In this document: positions 24,068 to 33,044 of the stretch, in pieces
Layout of the letters: every line of letters starts with the position of its first letter
Numbering within the stretch: the first letter of the stretch is position 1
Source of the DNA: Actinomycetales bacterium
GTDB lineage: Bacteria > Actinomycetota > Actinomycetes > Mycobacteriales > Micromonosporaceae
NCBI GenBank assembly: GCA_002919305.1
Contig: PKFB01000084.1
Location: forward strand, 1-40,974
Reading direction: 5' to 3'
Length of the DNA: 40,974 bases
Position numbers and translations under genes: made by a program
The notes under the pieces: generated by a model
What the model saw: the letters and a program-made list of their open reading frames with translations, nothing else
The model's database searches: none
Told to the model about the DNA's origin: nothing

Positions 24068-26962
24068 TTGAGCAGGTTGCTGGCGGACGAGGCACGCTCG
24101 CGATCCGATGTCGGCCCCGCCCGGGAAGACCGGCCGGCCGGCCGTCTAGAACGCCTCCTCACCCTCTCCCTGTGGGTCGCGATCGTCGGTTTCGCCGTGG
24201 TGGGTATCGGTACCCCTTTGATTGGGATCGATGTTTTCGCGCCCAGCGACATCATGGCGCGATGGGCTCCTTACAACGAGTCCGTCATGCTCGGGGTGTC
24301 GCCGCGTAACACCTATCTGCAGGACGTAGCCGACGGGGTCATTCCCCAGACCGCGCTGTATATCGATCTGTTGTGGGAAGGCGAGTACGCCTCCTGGAAC
24401 CCCTACATGCTCGGCGGGACACCCCTGGCCGCGTTGCCTAACAACGCTTTCCTGTCGCCGGTCAGCCTGCCGTTCTACATCCTGCCGTTGTGGCTGGCAC
24501 CCGCGTACGTGAAGCTGCTGGAGATCACGATCTCCGTCGGTGGGGCGTTTTTGTGGGCCCGCCGCCTCGGACTGAGCCGGGCTGCCTCCGCGATCGCGGG
24601 TCTGGGGTTCGCCACTAGCGCCTTCATGATCATGTGGACCGGGTGGCCGCACACCCGCACCGCCGCCTTCATCCCGGTGCTGTTCTGGGCGCTGGAGCGG
24701 CTGGTGCAACGCCGCCGGGTCAGCGACGGTGTGCTGGTGTGCCTGACGATCGCGGCCATGTTCTTCGGCGGCTTCCCGGCGGTCACCGGGTACGCGGTGT
24801 TCGCGGGCGCCCTGTATCTATTAGTGCGGTTGTTCGCCGAGTACCCGGGACAGTGGCGTCGGATCATCGGCCTGGTGGTGGGCGCCGGGTCGGCGCTAGT
24901 CGGCGCGGTCACCCTCGCCGCGTTCCAGCTCCTTCCGTTCGCCTCCTTCATGTCCAATGCCTACGTGTACGGGCGTGAACAGACCCCGGGTGACCACATC
25001 CCACCCAGGGCCCTGATCACCCTGATCGCGCCGTGGGCGTTAGGCACCACCGATCCACTGCGGGAACCTCTGTGGTGGATGCCGGTGAACCTTGTGGAGT
25101 CGATGTCCTACCTGGGGGCCGCCTCCCTGCTGCTGGCGCTGATCGCGCTGGCGATGCCTCGGGCCGCGTGGGGGGTGCTGCCGCGGGGGGTCTGGAGCTT
25201 CCTGGTCGCGGCGCTCGGCGTGGGGTTCCTGGTGCTCTACATCGGTGGACCGCCGTTGGCGCTGCTGCAGCAACTGCCGTTTTTGTTCTCAGATAACTTC
25301 GTTGGCCGCGCCCGCTCCGTCTACGGGTTGTTCTTGGCGCTGATGGTCGCGATCGGCTTCGAAATTCTGCTGCGGCGGTACCGGGAACGCCGGGAGCAGC
25401 AGCAGGCTCCGGCGGCGCCCGCCCGGTGGGAACGGTGGTGGGCACGCACGGTGTGGATCGGCGCCGGGATCGTCATCCCCGGGCTGTGGTTCGCCGCCCA
25501 CCAGATGGCCGCCAACAGCAACCCCAATGGCGCCGAGCGGGCGGCCAACGTCGACCGACAGGTTCTGATCGGGTTGGCCTTCCTCACGGTCGCCGGGATC
25601 ATCCTGGCGCTGGCCTGGGGACTGGTACGCCGTGTGGAGACGCGGTGGCGGACGCTGCGCGGGCTGGCGCTGGTGATCATTCCGATCCTGATCACCGTCC
25701 AGGCACTGACTTTGGTGGTGCCGTACTGGGTACGCCCGGACCGGGAAACCTTCTACCCCCAAACTCAGGTACACGAATTTTTGGCCGCCCACCTCGGCGC
25801 TGAGCGCTATGCCAGTGGCGGTGATGCGTTGATGGTGGGTGAAAGCAGCTACCACCAGCTGCGCAGTCTCAATGGCCACGCCTTCCTCAACGCGCGGATG
25901 GGGGAGCTGATCGAAGGGTTGCCGGGGACCCAGTTCCGTGACCCACCGACCTACCTGGTGGTCGAGGCCACTGAGGAGACGGTGACCAACCCCATCCTGG
26001 ACCGACTCGCGGTTCGCTACTACCTGGCCTCCCCGACGGTTCCGGTCCTGGGGGAGCACCATCCGGCGGACACCGACGGTTCGACGGTCACGCTGGAGCC
26101 GGGAACCTCGGTGACAGTACCGGTCCCGGTGACCGGTCCGCTGCGGGCGATCGGGTTGATCCTGACGGGGCCCGTCACCCAGAACACCCTGGGGAATCCC
26201 GTCGACACCCGGATAGAGGTGAGCCTGCGTGACGCCTCCGGTGAGGAGGTGGCGCATGCGGAGCGGGTGGTACGGGGCCTGCCGGAGGACGAGGGCGGGG
26301 AGTTTCAGCTGCCCTTGGCCGCCGAGGAGGTGCCTGAAGGCACCGAACTGACCGCTGTCATCACAGCGCACACGGACGCGCCCATCGAGGTGGCCGCTGT
26401 TGACGGCTTGCCAGCGTTGTCGGTGGTCACCCCCGCCGACGATGGGTTGCGGCTGCTGATGGGTACCCCCACAGTGATTTACGAACGCGCCACCGCGTTG
26501 CCTCGTATCCGGTGGGCCAGCGAGGCGGTCGTCGAAGCCGATCCTGACCGCAGGTTGGAGATGCTCGCCGACGGTGAGATCGGCCCCGATCAGGTGCTCC
26601 TGGAAGAGACTGGAGCGGTCGAGGCCGACGGCGGGCAGGCCACGGTGGAGGTGCTCCAGGACGGCACCGACACCATTGAGGTGGCCGTCGATGCTGGTGG
26701 AGCCGGCTACCTGGTGGTCGCCGACGCTCTCCAGCACGACTGGCGGGTGACGGTGGATGGCGTAGAAGCAGAGCTACTACCCGCAGATCATGGCCTGGTG
26801 GCGGTAGCGGTCCCGGATGGCGAGCACATCGTCAGGTTCAGCTACGTTACTCCATATCACGGAGCCGGAAGCTGGCTGAGCGCGGTGACAGCGCTGCTGT
26901 TGTGCGCTCTAGTCGCCGGCGAGTGGTGGTGGTTCAGGCGGCGTCACATAACCCCAAGGTGA
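24068..26962 (+). CDS. YfhO family membrane protein (GT-C-like)
   Basis: A large integral membrane protein of 964 residues. A cytoplasmic N-terminus of about 30 residues is followed by about 12-14 hydrophobic helices up to residue 560, with extracytoplasmic loops carrying WNPYMLGGTPLAALPNNAFL and WTGWPHTRTAAFIPVLFWA, typical of YfhO. Then comes a long soluble, strand-rich region (about 570-930) and a final anchor WLSAVTALLLCALVAGEWWW. YfhO proteins are linked to glycosylation of cell-wall polymers in Firmicutes and are thought to be GT-C-fold transferases. TTG 24068 is chosen because GAGGGAGG precedes it. It opens the likely surface-glycan operon. Confidence 0.85.
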   Translation: MSRLLADEARSRSDVGPAREDRPAGRLERLLTLSLWVAIVGFAVVGIGTPLIGIDVFAPSDIMARWAPYNESVMLGVSPRNTYLQDVADGVIPQTALYIDLLWEGEYASWNPYMLGGTPLAALPNNAFLSPVSLPFYILPLWLAPAYVKLLEITISVGGAFLWARRLGLSRAASAIAGLGFATSAFMIMWTGWPHTRTAAFIPVLFWALERLVQRRRVSDGVLVCLTIAAMFFGGFPAVTGYAVFAGALYLLVRLFAEYPGQWRRIIGLVVGAGSALVGAVTLAAFQLLPFASFMSNAYVYGREQTPGDHIPPRALITLIAPWALGTTDPLREPLWWMPVNLVESMSYLGAASLLLALIALAMPRAAWGVLPRGVWSFLVAALGVGFLVLYIGGPPLALLQQLPFLFSDNFVGRARSVYGLFLALMVAIGFEILLRRYRERREQQQAPAAPARWERWWARTVWIGAGIVIPGLWFAAHQMAANSNPNGAERAANVDRQVLIGLAFLTVAGIILALAWGLVRRVETRWRTLRGLALVIIPILITVQALTLVVPYWVRPDRETFYPQTQVHEFLAAHLGAERYASGGDALMVGESSYHQLRSLNGHAFLNARMGELIEGLPGTQFRDPPTYLVVEATEETVTNPILDRLAVRYYLASPTVPVLGEHHPADTDGSTVTLEPGTSVTVPVPVTGPLRAIGLILTGPVTQNTLGNPVDTRIEVSLRDASGEEVAHAERVVRGLPEDEGGEFQLPLAAEEVPEGTELTAVITAHTDAPIEVAAVDGLPALSVVTPADDGLRLLMGTPTVIYERATALPRIRWASEAVVEADPDRRLEMLADGEIGPDQVLLEETGAVEADGGQATVEVLQDGTDTIEVAVDAGGAGYLVVADALQHDWRVTVDGVEAELLPADHGLVAVAVPDGEHIVRFSYVTPYHGAGSWLSAVTALLLCALVAGEWWWFRRRHITPR

Positions 26963-26990
26963 TGGACACACAGAGACGATGGACACACAG
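26961..26990 (+). repeat. 17-bp tandem duplication at the GT2 gene start
   Basis: GATGGACACACAG occurs at 26961-26973 and 26978-26990, separated by AGAC, giving a 17-base period. The first copy contains an ATG overlapping the YfhO stop codon, but its frame ends after 13 codons. The second copy provides the used GT2 start. Confidence 0.7.
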
Positions 26991-27986
26991 CAGTTCACAC
27001 TGACCGAGATCCGGCAACAGGGGCAGCACGCCAGTATCACGGGAGGCAGCCCGGGCCAGTCGGGTGAGGCCTCGGCGTCTCCACAGGGCAGAGGACCCAA
27101 CACCTTGGACGTCACCATCGTCCTGCCCTGCTACAACGAGCAAGACCACGTGATCGCCGAGATCGAGCGCATCACCCGGGCGATGGACGCCAGCCCGTTC
27201 AGCTATGAACTGCTGGTGATCGACGACAAGTCGACCGACGCCACGCTCGCGGTGCTTCAGGCCGCGCTGCCCCGGTTCCCGAAGATGCGGCTGATGCCGT
27301 TCCAACGCAACGGTGGCTCGGGGACCGCCCGACGAATCGGGACCCAGGAGGCCTACGGCCGCATCGTGGTCTGGACCGACGCGGACATGACCTACCCGAA
27401 CGAGCGGATTCCAGAGTTCGTGCAGTACCTGTACGACAATCCGCACGTCGATCAGGTGGTGGGCGCGCGGACCAGCGAGCAGGGAACACACAAGTTCCTG
27501 CGGGTGCCGGCTAAGTGGGTGATCCGTAAGCTCGCCGAGGTCCTGTCGGGAACCGAGATCCCCGACTTGAACTCCGGGATGCGGGCCTTCCGGCGGGATG
27601 TCTCCCTGCCTTACCTGCGGCTGCTGCCTCCCGGCTTCAGCTGCGTCACGACGATCACCCTGTCGTTCCTGTCCAACCAGCACATCGTTGAGTACATCCC
27701 CATCGACTACGCCAAGCGCGCCGGCAAGTCGAAGTTCAAGTTCGTGCGTGACGCCTACCGCTACATCCTCCAGGTGTTGCGCATGGTGATGTACTTCAAT
27801 CCCATCAAGGTGTTGATGCCGGTAGCGCTGACGCTGCTGCTTGTCGGCGCGGCGAAGGCGATCTACGACATCATCGTCGGTTTCTTCTACGTCACCACCA
27901 ACGCGCTTCTGCTGCTATTGACAGGCTTGCTCATCGCGTCCGTGGCGCTGCTCGCCGACTTGATAGTCCGGTCTCGACCCGACTGA
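26979..27986 (+). CDS. Glycosyltransferase family 2 (polyprenyl-phosphate sugar synthase-like)
   Basis: A 335-residue GT2 with a C-terminal membrane region, like dolichol/undecaprenyl-phosphate hexose synthases. After an unstructured 40-residue N-terminus the GT-A fold starts at DVTIVLPCYNEQDHVIAEIE, with LLVIDDKSTDATLAVLQ, the FQRNGGSGTARRIGTQEA loop and the metal-binding VVWTDADMTYP. LNSGMRAFRRDVSL and YAKRAGKSKFKFVRD follow. Two membrane helices end the protein (LMPVALTLLLVGAAKAI and ALLLLLTGLLIASVALLADL). The role would be to make a lipid-linked sugar donor, probably for the YfhO-like protein. ATG 26979 has a weak ribosome binding site. Confidence 0.9.
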   Translation: MDTQQFTLTEIRQQGQHASITGGSPGQSGEASASPQGRGPNTLDVTIVLPCYNEQDHVIAEIERITRAMDASPFSYELLVIDDKSTDATLAVLQAALPRFPKMRLMPFQRNGGSGTARRIGTQEAYGRIVVWTDADMTYPNERIPEFVQYLYDNPHVDQVVGARTSEQGTHKFLRVPAKWVIRKLAEVLSGTEIPDLNSGMRAFRRDVSLPYLRLLPPGFSCVTTITLSFLSNQHIVEYIPIDYAKRAGKSKFKFVRDAYRYILQVLRMVMYFNPIKVLMPVALTLLLVGAAKAIYDIIVGFFYVTTNALLLLLTGLLIASVALLADLIVRSRPD

Positions 27987-28020
27987 CCCTCCCGCATCGG
28001 GTGGAGGTCTCATGCGAAAC

Positions 28021-28055
28021 CTTCTCCCCACGATCCCCTTAATCGTGGGGAGAAG
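28021..28055 (+). terminator. Perfect 14-bp hairpin between GT2 and GT4
   Basis: CTTCTCCCCACGAT (28021-28034) pairs exactly with 28042-28055 around a 7-base loop. No T tract follows. It lies 35 bases after the GT2 stop and 39 before the GT4 start, so it could be a terminator, an attenuator or an mRNA-stabilising hairpin inside the operon. Confidence 0.6.
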
Positions 28056-28093
28056 GAGTAACCAGTGTTTCGTGAGCCACCGACAGGAGCACC

Positions 28094-29185
28094 GTGCGGA
28101 TCGCCCTCATCGGCCCCACCCATCCCTACAAGGGTGGGATCGCCCAGTACACCACGGAGCTGGCCCACCAACTGACGGCCGCGGGTCACCAGGTCCGGCT
28201 GGAATCGTGGTCGCATCAGTACCCCAAATTGCTCTACCCGGGGCAACTGACCGTCGCTGAGCCGGAGCTGCCGCCGTTCCCGAACACCGTGCGGCACCTG
28301 TCCTGGCGCCGCCCCGACTCCTGGTACCGCTGTGGCCGCCGCCTGCGCGACTATGACGTCGTCGTACTGGTCATGGTCAATCCGGTGCAGATGCCGGCGT
28401 ACCGAGGCATCTTGGCTGGATTGGGTCGTCACCGCCGCGCCAAGGTGGTGGCGCAGTGCCACAACGTGCTGCCGCACGAACGCAGCTCACTGGATGAGCG
28501 GTTGGTGCGGGGTGTCCTCAGTCGGGTGGACGGGGTGGTCGCCCACTCAGCGGAGCAGGGAAAGCTCGCCGAGAGCCTGACCGATCGGCCCGTCGTGGTG
28601 GAACACATGGCGCCGGTGGTGGTCGCCAAAGGACAGGGCGTGGCGGCTGACGCTCCTCTCCATCGCCGTCTGCTCTTTTTCGGACTGGTACGCCCGTACA
28701 AGGGCCTGGATGTCCTGCTGCGCGCCTTGGCCGCCGGCCCTGAAGGGGTCCGGCTGCGGGTCGCCGGTGAGTTCTGGGGCGGGACCGAGAGCACCGAACG
28801 CCTGATCGCCGAGCTCGGGCTGGGGGAGCGGGTGGAGCTGCGCCCCGGCTACGTCGACAGTTCCGACGTACCGGCTCTGTTCACTGACGTCGATGCCCTG
28901 GTGCTGCCCTACCGTTCGGCCACCGCGTCCCTCAACGCGTTCCTGGCCTTCTCCCACGGGGTACCGGTGATCGGGACTCGGGTCGGCACCATGGAGCAGG
29001 ACGTGCGGGACGGGGTCGACGGCCTACTGTGTACGCCCGATGATGTGGAGTCCCTCACCGAAGCCCTGAACCGGTTCTACTCGGATGGGACGGCGGCGCG
29101 GTTGCGGGCGAACGTCCCCCCAGTGGACGCCGGACCCGCCTGGGTGAAGTATTGCAACGCGTTGCTGCGAGCGGCTGGGGTGTGA
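28094..29185 (+). CDS. Glycosyltransferase family 4 (GT-B fold)
   Basis: A 363-residue retaining glycosyltransferase. The N-terminal domain opens with RIALIGPTHPYKGGIAQYTT, typical of GT4, and includes VVAQCHNVLPHERS. The C-terminal GT1/GT4 domain has LLFFGLVRPYKGLDVLLRAL, LRVAGEFWGG, and the acidic sugar-nucleotide segment DALVLPYRSATASLNAFLAF followed by HGVPVIGTRVGTMEQ. The acceptor is unknown, though a lipid-linked glycan is likely from the neighbours. GTG 28094 is preceded by AGGAG with 4 bases of spacing. The following gene overlaps its stop by 4 bases. Confidence 0.9.
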   Translation: MRIALIGPTHPYKGGIAQYTTELAHQLTAAGHQVRLESWSHQYPKLLYPGQLTVAEPELPPFPNTVRHLSWRRPDSWYRCGRRLRDYDVVVLVMVNPVQMPAYRGILAGLGRHRRAKVVAQCHNVLPHERSSLDERLVRGVLSRVDGVVAHSAEQGKLAESLTDRPVVVEHMAPVVVAKGQGVAADAPLHRRLLFFGLVRPYKGLDVLLRALAAGPEGVRLRVAGEFWGGTESTERLIAELGLGERVELRPGYVDSSDVPALFTDVDALVLPYRSATASLNAFLAFSHGVPVIGTRVGTMEQDVRDGVDGLLCTPDDVESLTEALNRFYSDGTAARLRANVPPVDAGPAWVKYCNALLRAAGV

Positions 29186-30192
29186 CACGGGTGGCTGAGT
29201 CCGTACCGCAGACCCCCAGCCGGGGACTGCGTACCTGGTTGAAGATCGGCTTCGGAGTCGCGGTCGTCATCGCTGCGGTCGCCTACGTCGTCCGAGAGTG
29301 GAATGACTTCTCCAGCGCCCTGACCGAGATGGGGCTGGTGCCGGTCCTCGCCTCCCTCCCCTTGGCGTTTGCGGCCTGTGTGACCTGGATGTTCGCCTGG
29401 CGTGCCCTCCTGGCGGACCTGGGCCACCAATTGAATGTGCGGGAGGCCGGGCGGGTGTTCTTCGCCAGCCAGCTCGGTAAGTACCTCCCCGGCTCGGTGT
29501 GGACCCTGGTCGCCCAGGTGGAGTTGGGACGGGAGGCGCGGGTGCCGCGGGCCACCTCCTTCGCCGTTGGGGTGCTCGCCCTCGTGCTTTCTCTCGCAGT
29601 CGGCATCATCGTGGCCGTGGGCTTGCTGCCCTTCGGAGCCGGCGACGCGCTCGCCGACTTCTGGTGGATCGGGCTGGCGGCGCCGTTGATGTTCGTTTTT
29701 CTGCACCCCAAGGTCACCGTCGGGCTGCTGAATCGCGTGTTACGGCTGGCCCGTCGAACCCCGATCACCACGTACCCCACCTGGCCCGGCATGCTGCGCG
29801 CCACGGTGTGGCAGACCGTCGGGTGGCTGTTGATGGGGTTGCACTGCTACGCGTTAGTGCTCGGCTTCGAGGGGCAAGAAGCCCTGCGGACGCTCCCGCT
29901 GGCGGTCGGTGGGTTCGCGCTGGCGTTCTGCGTCGGGGTGCTGTTTATCCCCGCTCCCGCCGGGGCCGGGATCCGCGAGGTGGCGTTGGGGTTGGCACTG
30001 GCCACGGTGCTTACCCAACCGCAGGTGGCGGCTGTGGTGCTGGTGTCGCGGGTGCTACTGGTCGCGGTGGACTGTGCGCTCGCGGCGCTGTGGTGGGCGG
30101 GGCGTCGCCCAACGGGCGTCACTGGTGCGGTACCCGACGAGGGGGAGCGTGAGGTGACGGTGCCGGTCGAGCCGGCCGGCGGTGAGAAATAA
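29182..30192 (+). CDS. Lysylphosphatidylglycerol synthase TM region/UPF0104 family membrane protein
   Basis: A 336-residue protein with about eight membrane helices, matching the flippase-like domain (LPG_synthase_TM, YbhN/AglD-like). The conserved REAGRVFFASQLGKYLPGSV segment and the FIPAPAGAGIREVALGLALA segment are diagnostic. Family members occur next to glycosyltransferases and are proposed to move or modify lipid-linked substrates. GTG 29182 overlaps the GT4 stop (GTGA), so the two are translationally coupled; a longer frame from 29152 is less likely. The C-terminal tail of about 35 residues is charged and cytoplasmic. Confidence 0.87.
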   Translation: MTRVAESVPQTPSRGLRTWLKIGFGVAVVIAAVAYVVREWNDFSSALTEMGLVPVLASLPLAFAACVTWMFAWRALLADLGHQLNVREAGRVFFASQLGKYLPGSVWTLVAQVELGREARVPRATSFAVGVLALVLSLAVGIIVAVGLLPFGAGDALADFWWIGLAAPLMFVFLHPKVTVGLLNRVLRLARRTPITTYPTWPGMLRATVWQTVGWLLMGLHCYALVLGFEGQEALRTLPLAVGGFALAFCVGVLFIPAPAGAGIREVALGLALATVLTQPQVAAVVLVSRVLLVAVDCALAALWWAGRRPTGVTGAVPDEGEREVTVPVEPAGGEK

Positions 30193-30247
30193 CCCCTTGT
30201 CAACACGTTATGGGCATCCGTTAGCGACACAGTGACGAGGAGTGATG

Positions 30248-31045
30248 ATGGCTGAGGCAGCGCCTCCGGGTGGGGTCGCTCTGGCGATAGCCAAGCGGGT
30301 CGCGGAGCAGATGCTCTGGAGCCGGGTGGCCCGGCAGCGTAAACGGGAGGCCCGGTTGCCGGGTCCACGTCCGCGTCCGATGCCGATGCCGCATACCGAT
30401 GTGCTGCGTGATGCCGCGTCATGGCAGGCGGCGGTGGCGGAATGCCGCCGCCTGAAGCTGCCGTTGCACCGGGACCGGCCAAAGAACTGGGACGCGCTGG
30501 GCGCGGTGTACACCGTGCTGGAGACCGTGGGGACAGAGGCGTCGGTGCTCGATGCCGGAGCGGCCCGTTACTCGTCGGTGCTGCCGTGGTTGCGGCTGTA
30601 CGGCCTGAAGGACCTGGTGGGTAACAACCTGGAGTTCGGCAAGGAGGTCCGCCGCGACGGGGTGGTGTTCCGCTACGGCGACATCACGCAGACCGATTTC
30701 CCCGACGGCCGGTTTGACGCGGTCACCTGTATGAGCGTGATCGAGCACGGGGTGCCGCTGGAGCCGTTCCTGGCTGAAAGCGCCCGCATCATTCGACCCG
30801 GCGGTGTGTTGGTGGTCTCCACCGACTACGACCAGAATCCCCCGGACACCACAGGGATCACGGCGTACGGGCAGCCAGTCCACATCTTCTCGCCGGAAGA
30901 GATTCGAGACCTGGTGAGGATCGCCGAGAAGTACGGGCTGGTCCTCAAGGGTGAACTGGCGCTGGAACACTCCGAGCGTCCGGTGCACTGGAAACGGACC
31001 GGCCTGAGCTACACCTTCATCCGGCTGGCCTTCGACCGGGTCTGA
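30248..31045 (+). CDS. SAM-dependent methyltransferase (class I, Methyltransf_11-like)
   Basis: A 265-residue protein with an Arg/Pro-rich N-terminus of about 60 residues. Motif I is present in an unusual form, VLDAGAARYSSVLPWLRLYG, without the common GxGxG. Then come VVFRYGDITQTDFPDGRFD, AVTCMSVIEHGVPLEPFLAE and ARIIRPGGVLVVSTDYDQNP, which are typical of class I enzymes that act on small or glycan substrates. Its place after the glycosyltransferases suggests methylation of a sugar. Starts at 30242 (GTG), 30245 and 30248 (ATG) are possible; 30248 has the best spacing to GAGGAG at 30237-30242. Confidence 0.85.
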   Translation: MAEAAPPGGVALAIAKRVAEQMLWSRVARQRKREARLPGPRPRPMPMPHTDVLRDAASWQAAVAECRRLKLPLHRDRPKNWDALGAVYTVLETVGTEASVLDAGAARYSSVLPWLRLYGLKDLVGNNLEFGKEVRRDGVVFRYGDITQTDFPDGRFDAVTCMSVIEHGVPLEPFLAESARIIRPGGVLVVSTDYDQNPPDTTGITAYGQPVHIFSPEEIRDLVRIAEKYGLVLKGELALEHSERPVHWKRTGLSYTFIRLAFDRV

Positions 31046-31183
31046 AAGCCTGGGCCTTCCCGACAAACCTCCGAGCAAAAGGAAGCGGTTGTGGGCGCCG
31101 TGACCGGCTAGGGAGTTTGAGCGTTCCGCGTGTGCGGCTGGTTCGGCTTGGCCATCGGCGTATGGCTTCGTCTAGATCCAGAT

Positions 31184-31220
31184 ACCGTCGGCCCTGGCGA
31201 GCGTTGCCAGGGCCGACGGT
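31184..31220. terminator. Bidirectional terminator closing the glycan operon
   Basis: ACCGTCGGCCCTGGC (31184-31198) and its exact complement (31206-31220) form a 15-bp stem with a 7-base loop. It lies between the convergent methyltransferase (+) and TPR protein (-) genes. Confidence 0.75.
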
Positions 31221-31272
31221 CGATGACTTCTCGATGCCAGTTTCTCGACGCCGGTTTCGGAGTGTGGCGCCG

Positions 31273-32841
31273 TCAGTCGTCTTGCTGAATAGCCCGGCGG
31301 ATCTGGGTTTGGCGGCGTATGAGAAATACCAGCGCGGGGGTGCCGGAGGCGGCCGTCAGCACCGCAGTCAGCGCCAGCGCGCCCCACAGCGGACCGGCTG
31401 ATATCGGCGCGACCAGCGACCTCAAGGCCCAGACCAGTCCACCTATGCCGGTCAGGAAGCTTAGGAAGCCGGTGACCGTCACGGGAACCGGCAGGCGCCG
31501 GAACCGCCGCAGATAGGGGCCTAGCCAACCGATGAAGTAGCCGGCCAGGTAGCCGTCCACCAACAAGGCTATTAAAAACATCAGAACCACCCCCATCTGG
31601 TAGAGCCCGGTACGAGAGTGGTTCGCTAACGGCGCTAACACCGCCAGGGCGATCAGGTGCGTCATGTTGACGTACGCCGCCATGATCCACAGCACCCCTC
31701 GGGTGCCCACCCGGTCGTCGTCACCGCCGGGTTCCTGCTGGCCGGCGTCGGTAGCTTCGGCCCGGCTGGCCATCGCGCTGGCGCGTCCTAAACCAAAACA
31801 ACCAAGGGCGTACGCCAGGAGCGCCAGTAGGAGGGCGTACGTGAGATAGCTGGCATCGGTGGCGGGGCGGAGTAAGACGACGAAGGAACCGATGCCGATC
31901 GTCAGCAGGCTCGCGCCGGTAGCCAACAGGGTGAGCACCGGCATCAGGCCCCGGCGGAGCCGGACCGACAGGTAGTCAGCGATCGGTGCCAGGTCGTTTC
32001 GGAAGGCGGTGACCAACTCGGCTCCTATGCTCAGGACCGCCCCTAAGGAGACCGCTCCCCGCCACCGCCACTGTCCAAGCAGGAAAGCGTCCAAGCCGAG
32101 CAGAAGACCCAATAGGATGAGAACGACGAACGCGCTGATCAGGAGCTGTTTGGATAGCGCGACATCCATCTGACGGCGGGAGTGTTGCCGGGCCGGGGCG
32201 GCGGCGATTGCGCTCCGCAACGTTTGAAGGGACGTGGCGGTTTGGCCCCGCTTATCTTGAATGATCGCGAGTTTGTGAAGGGCGATCGGGTGGTCGGGGT
32301 GCTCGGCGAGGACCCGCCGGTAGATCTGCTCGGCCCGAGCCAGGTCCATATCAAGCAACGCCAGCTCGCCGAGAGTGAGCTTGGGCTCGGGTTCGTCAGG
32401 GGGTGCCAGCCGCACGGCCTCGGTCGCGGCGGCGAACGCATCGTCCCGGCCGCCAGGGCGATTTATTAATAGTCCCGCCAGGTGATTGTGGGCTTGCCAG
32501 TTGTGTGGCTCTACTCGGACCGCCTGTCGGGCCGCTGTCACCGCACCTGGGAGATCCCCTGTCTCGGCCAACGCGATGCTCATCAAGCGGTGCGGCCATT
32601 CCTGATCCGGGCTGAGCTGGACCGCTTGACGCGCCGCCTCCAAGGCGCGCGTCGGTTCCTGGGAATCGATGAGCGCCCAGGCCAACAGGCACCACAGTTC
32701 GGCGTGGGAGGGGTATCTCCCCACCGCCGCGGACAGCAGCGGTACGGCCTGCCGCGGGCGTCCCACCTCCAGAAGGGCGCGTGCCCGTGCAGCCTCCGCG
32801 CTCGCCCCGGAGTCTTCGATGGCGGGATCGGATGCGCTCAC
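31273..32841 (-). CDS. TPR-repeat protein with C-terminal multi-pass membrane domain
   Basis: A 522-residue protein with two parts. Residues about 15-205 contain at least four tetratricopeptide repeats (for example ALLEVGRPRQAVPLLSAAVG, LIDSQEPTRALEAARQAVQL and AEQIYRRVLAEHPDHPIALH). Residues about 230-505 contain about eight hydrophobic helices, beginning LLISAFVVLILLGLLLGLDA. The TPR part should be cytoplasmic and bind partners. No enzyme motif is seen. GTG 32841 is preferred over TTG 32859 because GAGAG lies 7 bases before it. It converges on the glycan operon, but a functional link is not shown. Confidence 0.85.
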   Translation of the reverse strand: MSASDPAIEDSGASAEAARARALLEVGRPRQAVPLLSAAVGRYPSHAELWCLLAWALIDSQEPTRALEAARQAVQLSPDQEWPHRLMSIALAETGDLPGAVTAARQAVRVEPHNWQAHNHLAGLLINRPGGRDDAFAAATEAVRLAPPDEPEPKLTLGELALLDMDLARAEQIYRRVLAEHPDHPIALHKLAIIQDKRGQTATSLQTLRSAIAAAPARQHSRRQMDVALSKQLLISAFVVLILLGLLLGLDAFLLGQWRWRGAVSLGAVLSIGAELVTAFRNDLAPIADYLSVRLRRGLMPVLTLLATGASLLTIGIGSFVVLLRPATDASYLTYALLLALLAYALGCFGLGRASAMASRAEATDAGQQEPGGDDDRVGTRGVLWIMAAYVNMTHLIALAVLAPLANHSRTGLYQMGVVLMFLIALLVDGYLAGYFIGWLGPYLRRFRRLPVPVTVTGFLSFLTGIGGLVWALRSLVAPISAGPLWGALALTAVLTAASGTPALVFLIRRQTQIRRAIQQDD

Positions 32842-33044
32842 GGGATTACTCTCACACAACCGCGCTCGTGCGACGGCGCCCTGGGCAGTGAGTCACTTCG
32901 CGGCATTATCGCCTGCCTGTCCAGATCTATCGCCTGTCTATGTCGTGTCCTTCAGTGGCTCTTTCAGCGATCGCCTACTTCTCCCAGCAAACTCCAAGCG
33001 GGCTCAGCTGACGTAGGGAAGCAAGGGAAGGCCATGATGGTGTT

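Noticed and set aside
25289-26737. Long minus-strand open frame opposite the YfhO-like gene
   Set aside because: Low-complexity His/Gln/Arg translation; the plus strand has clear membrane helices and operon context.
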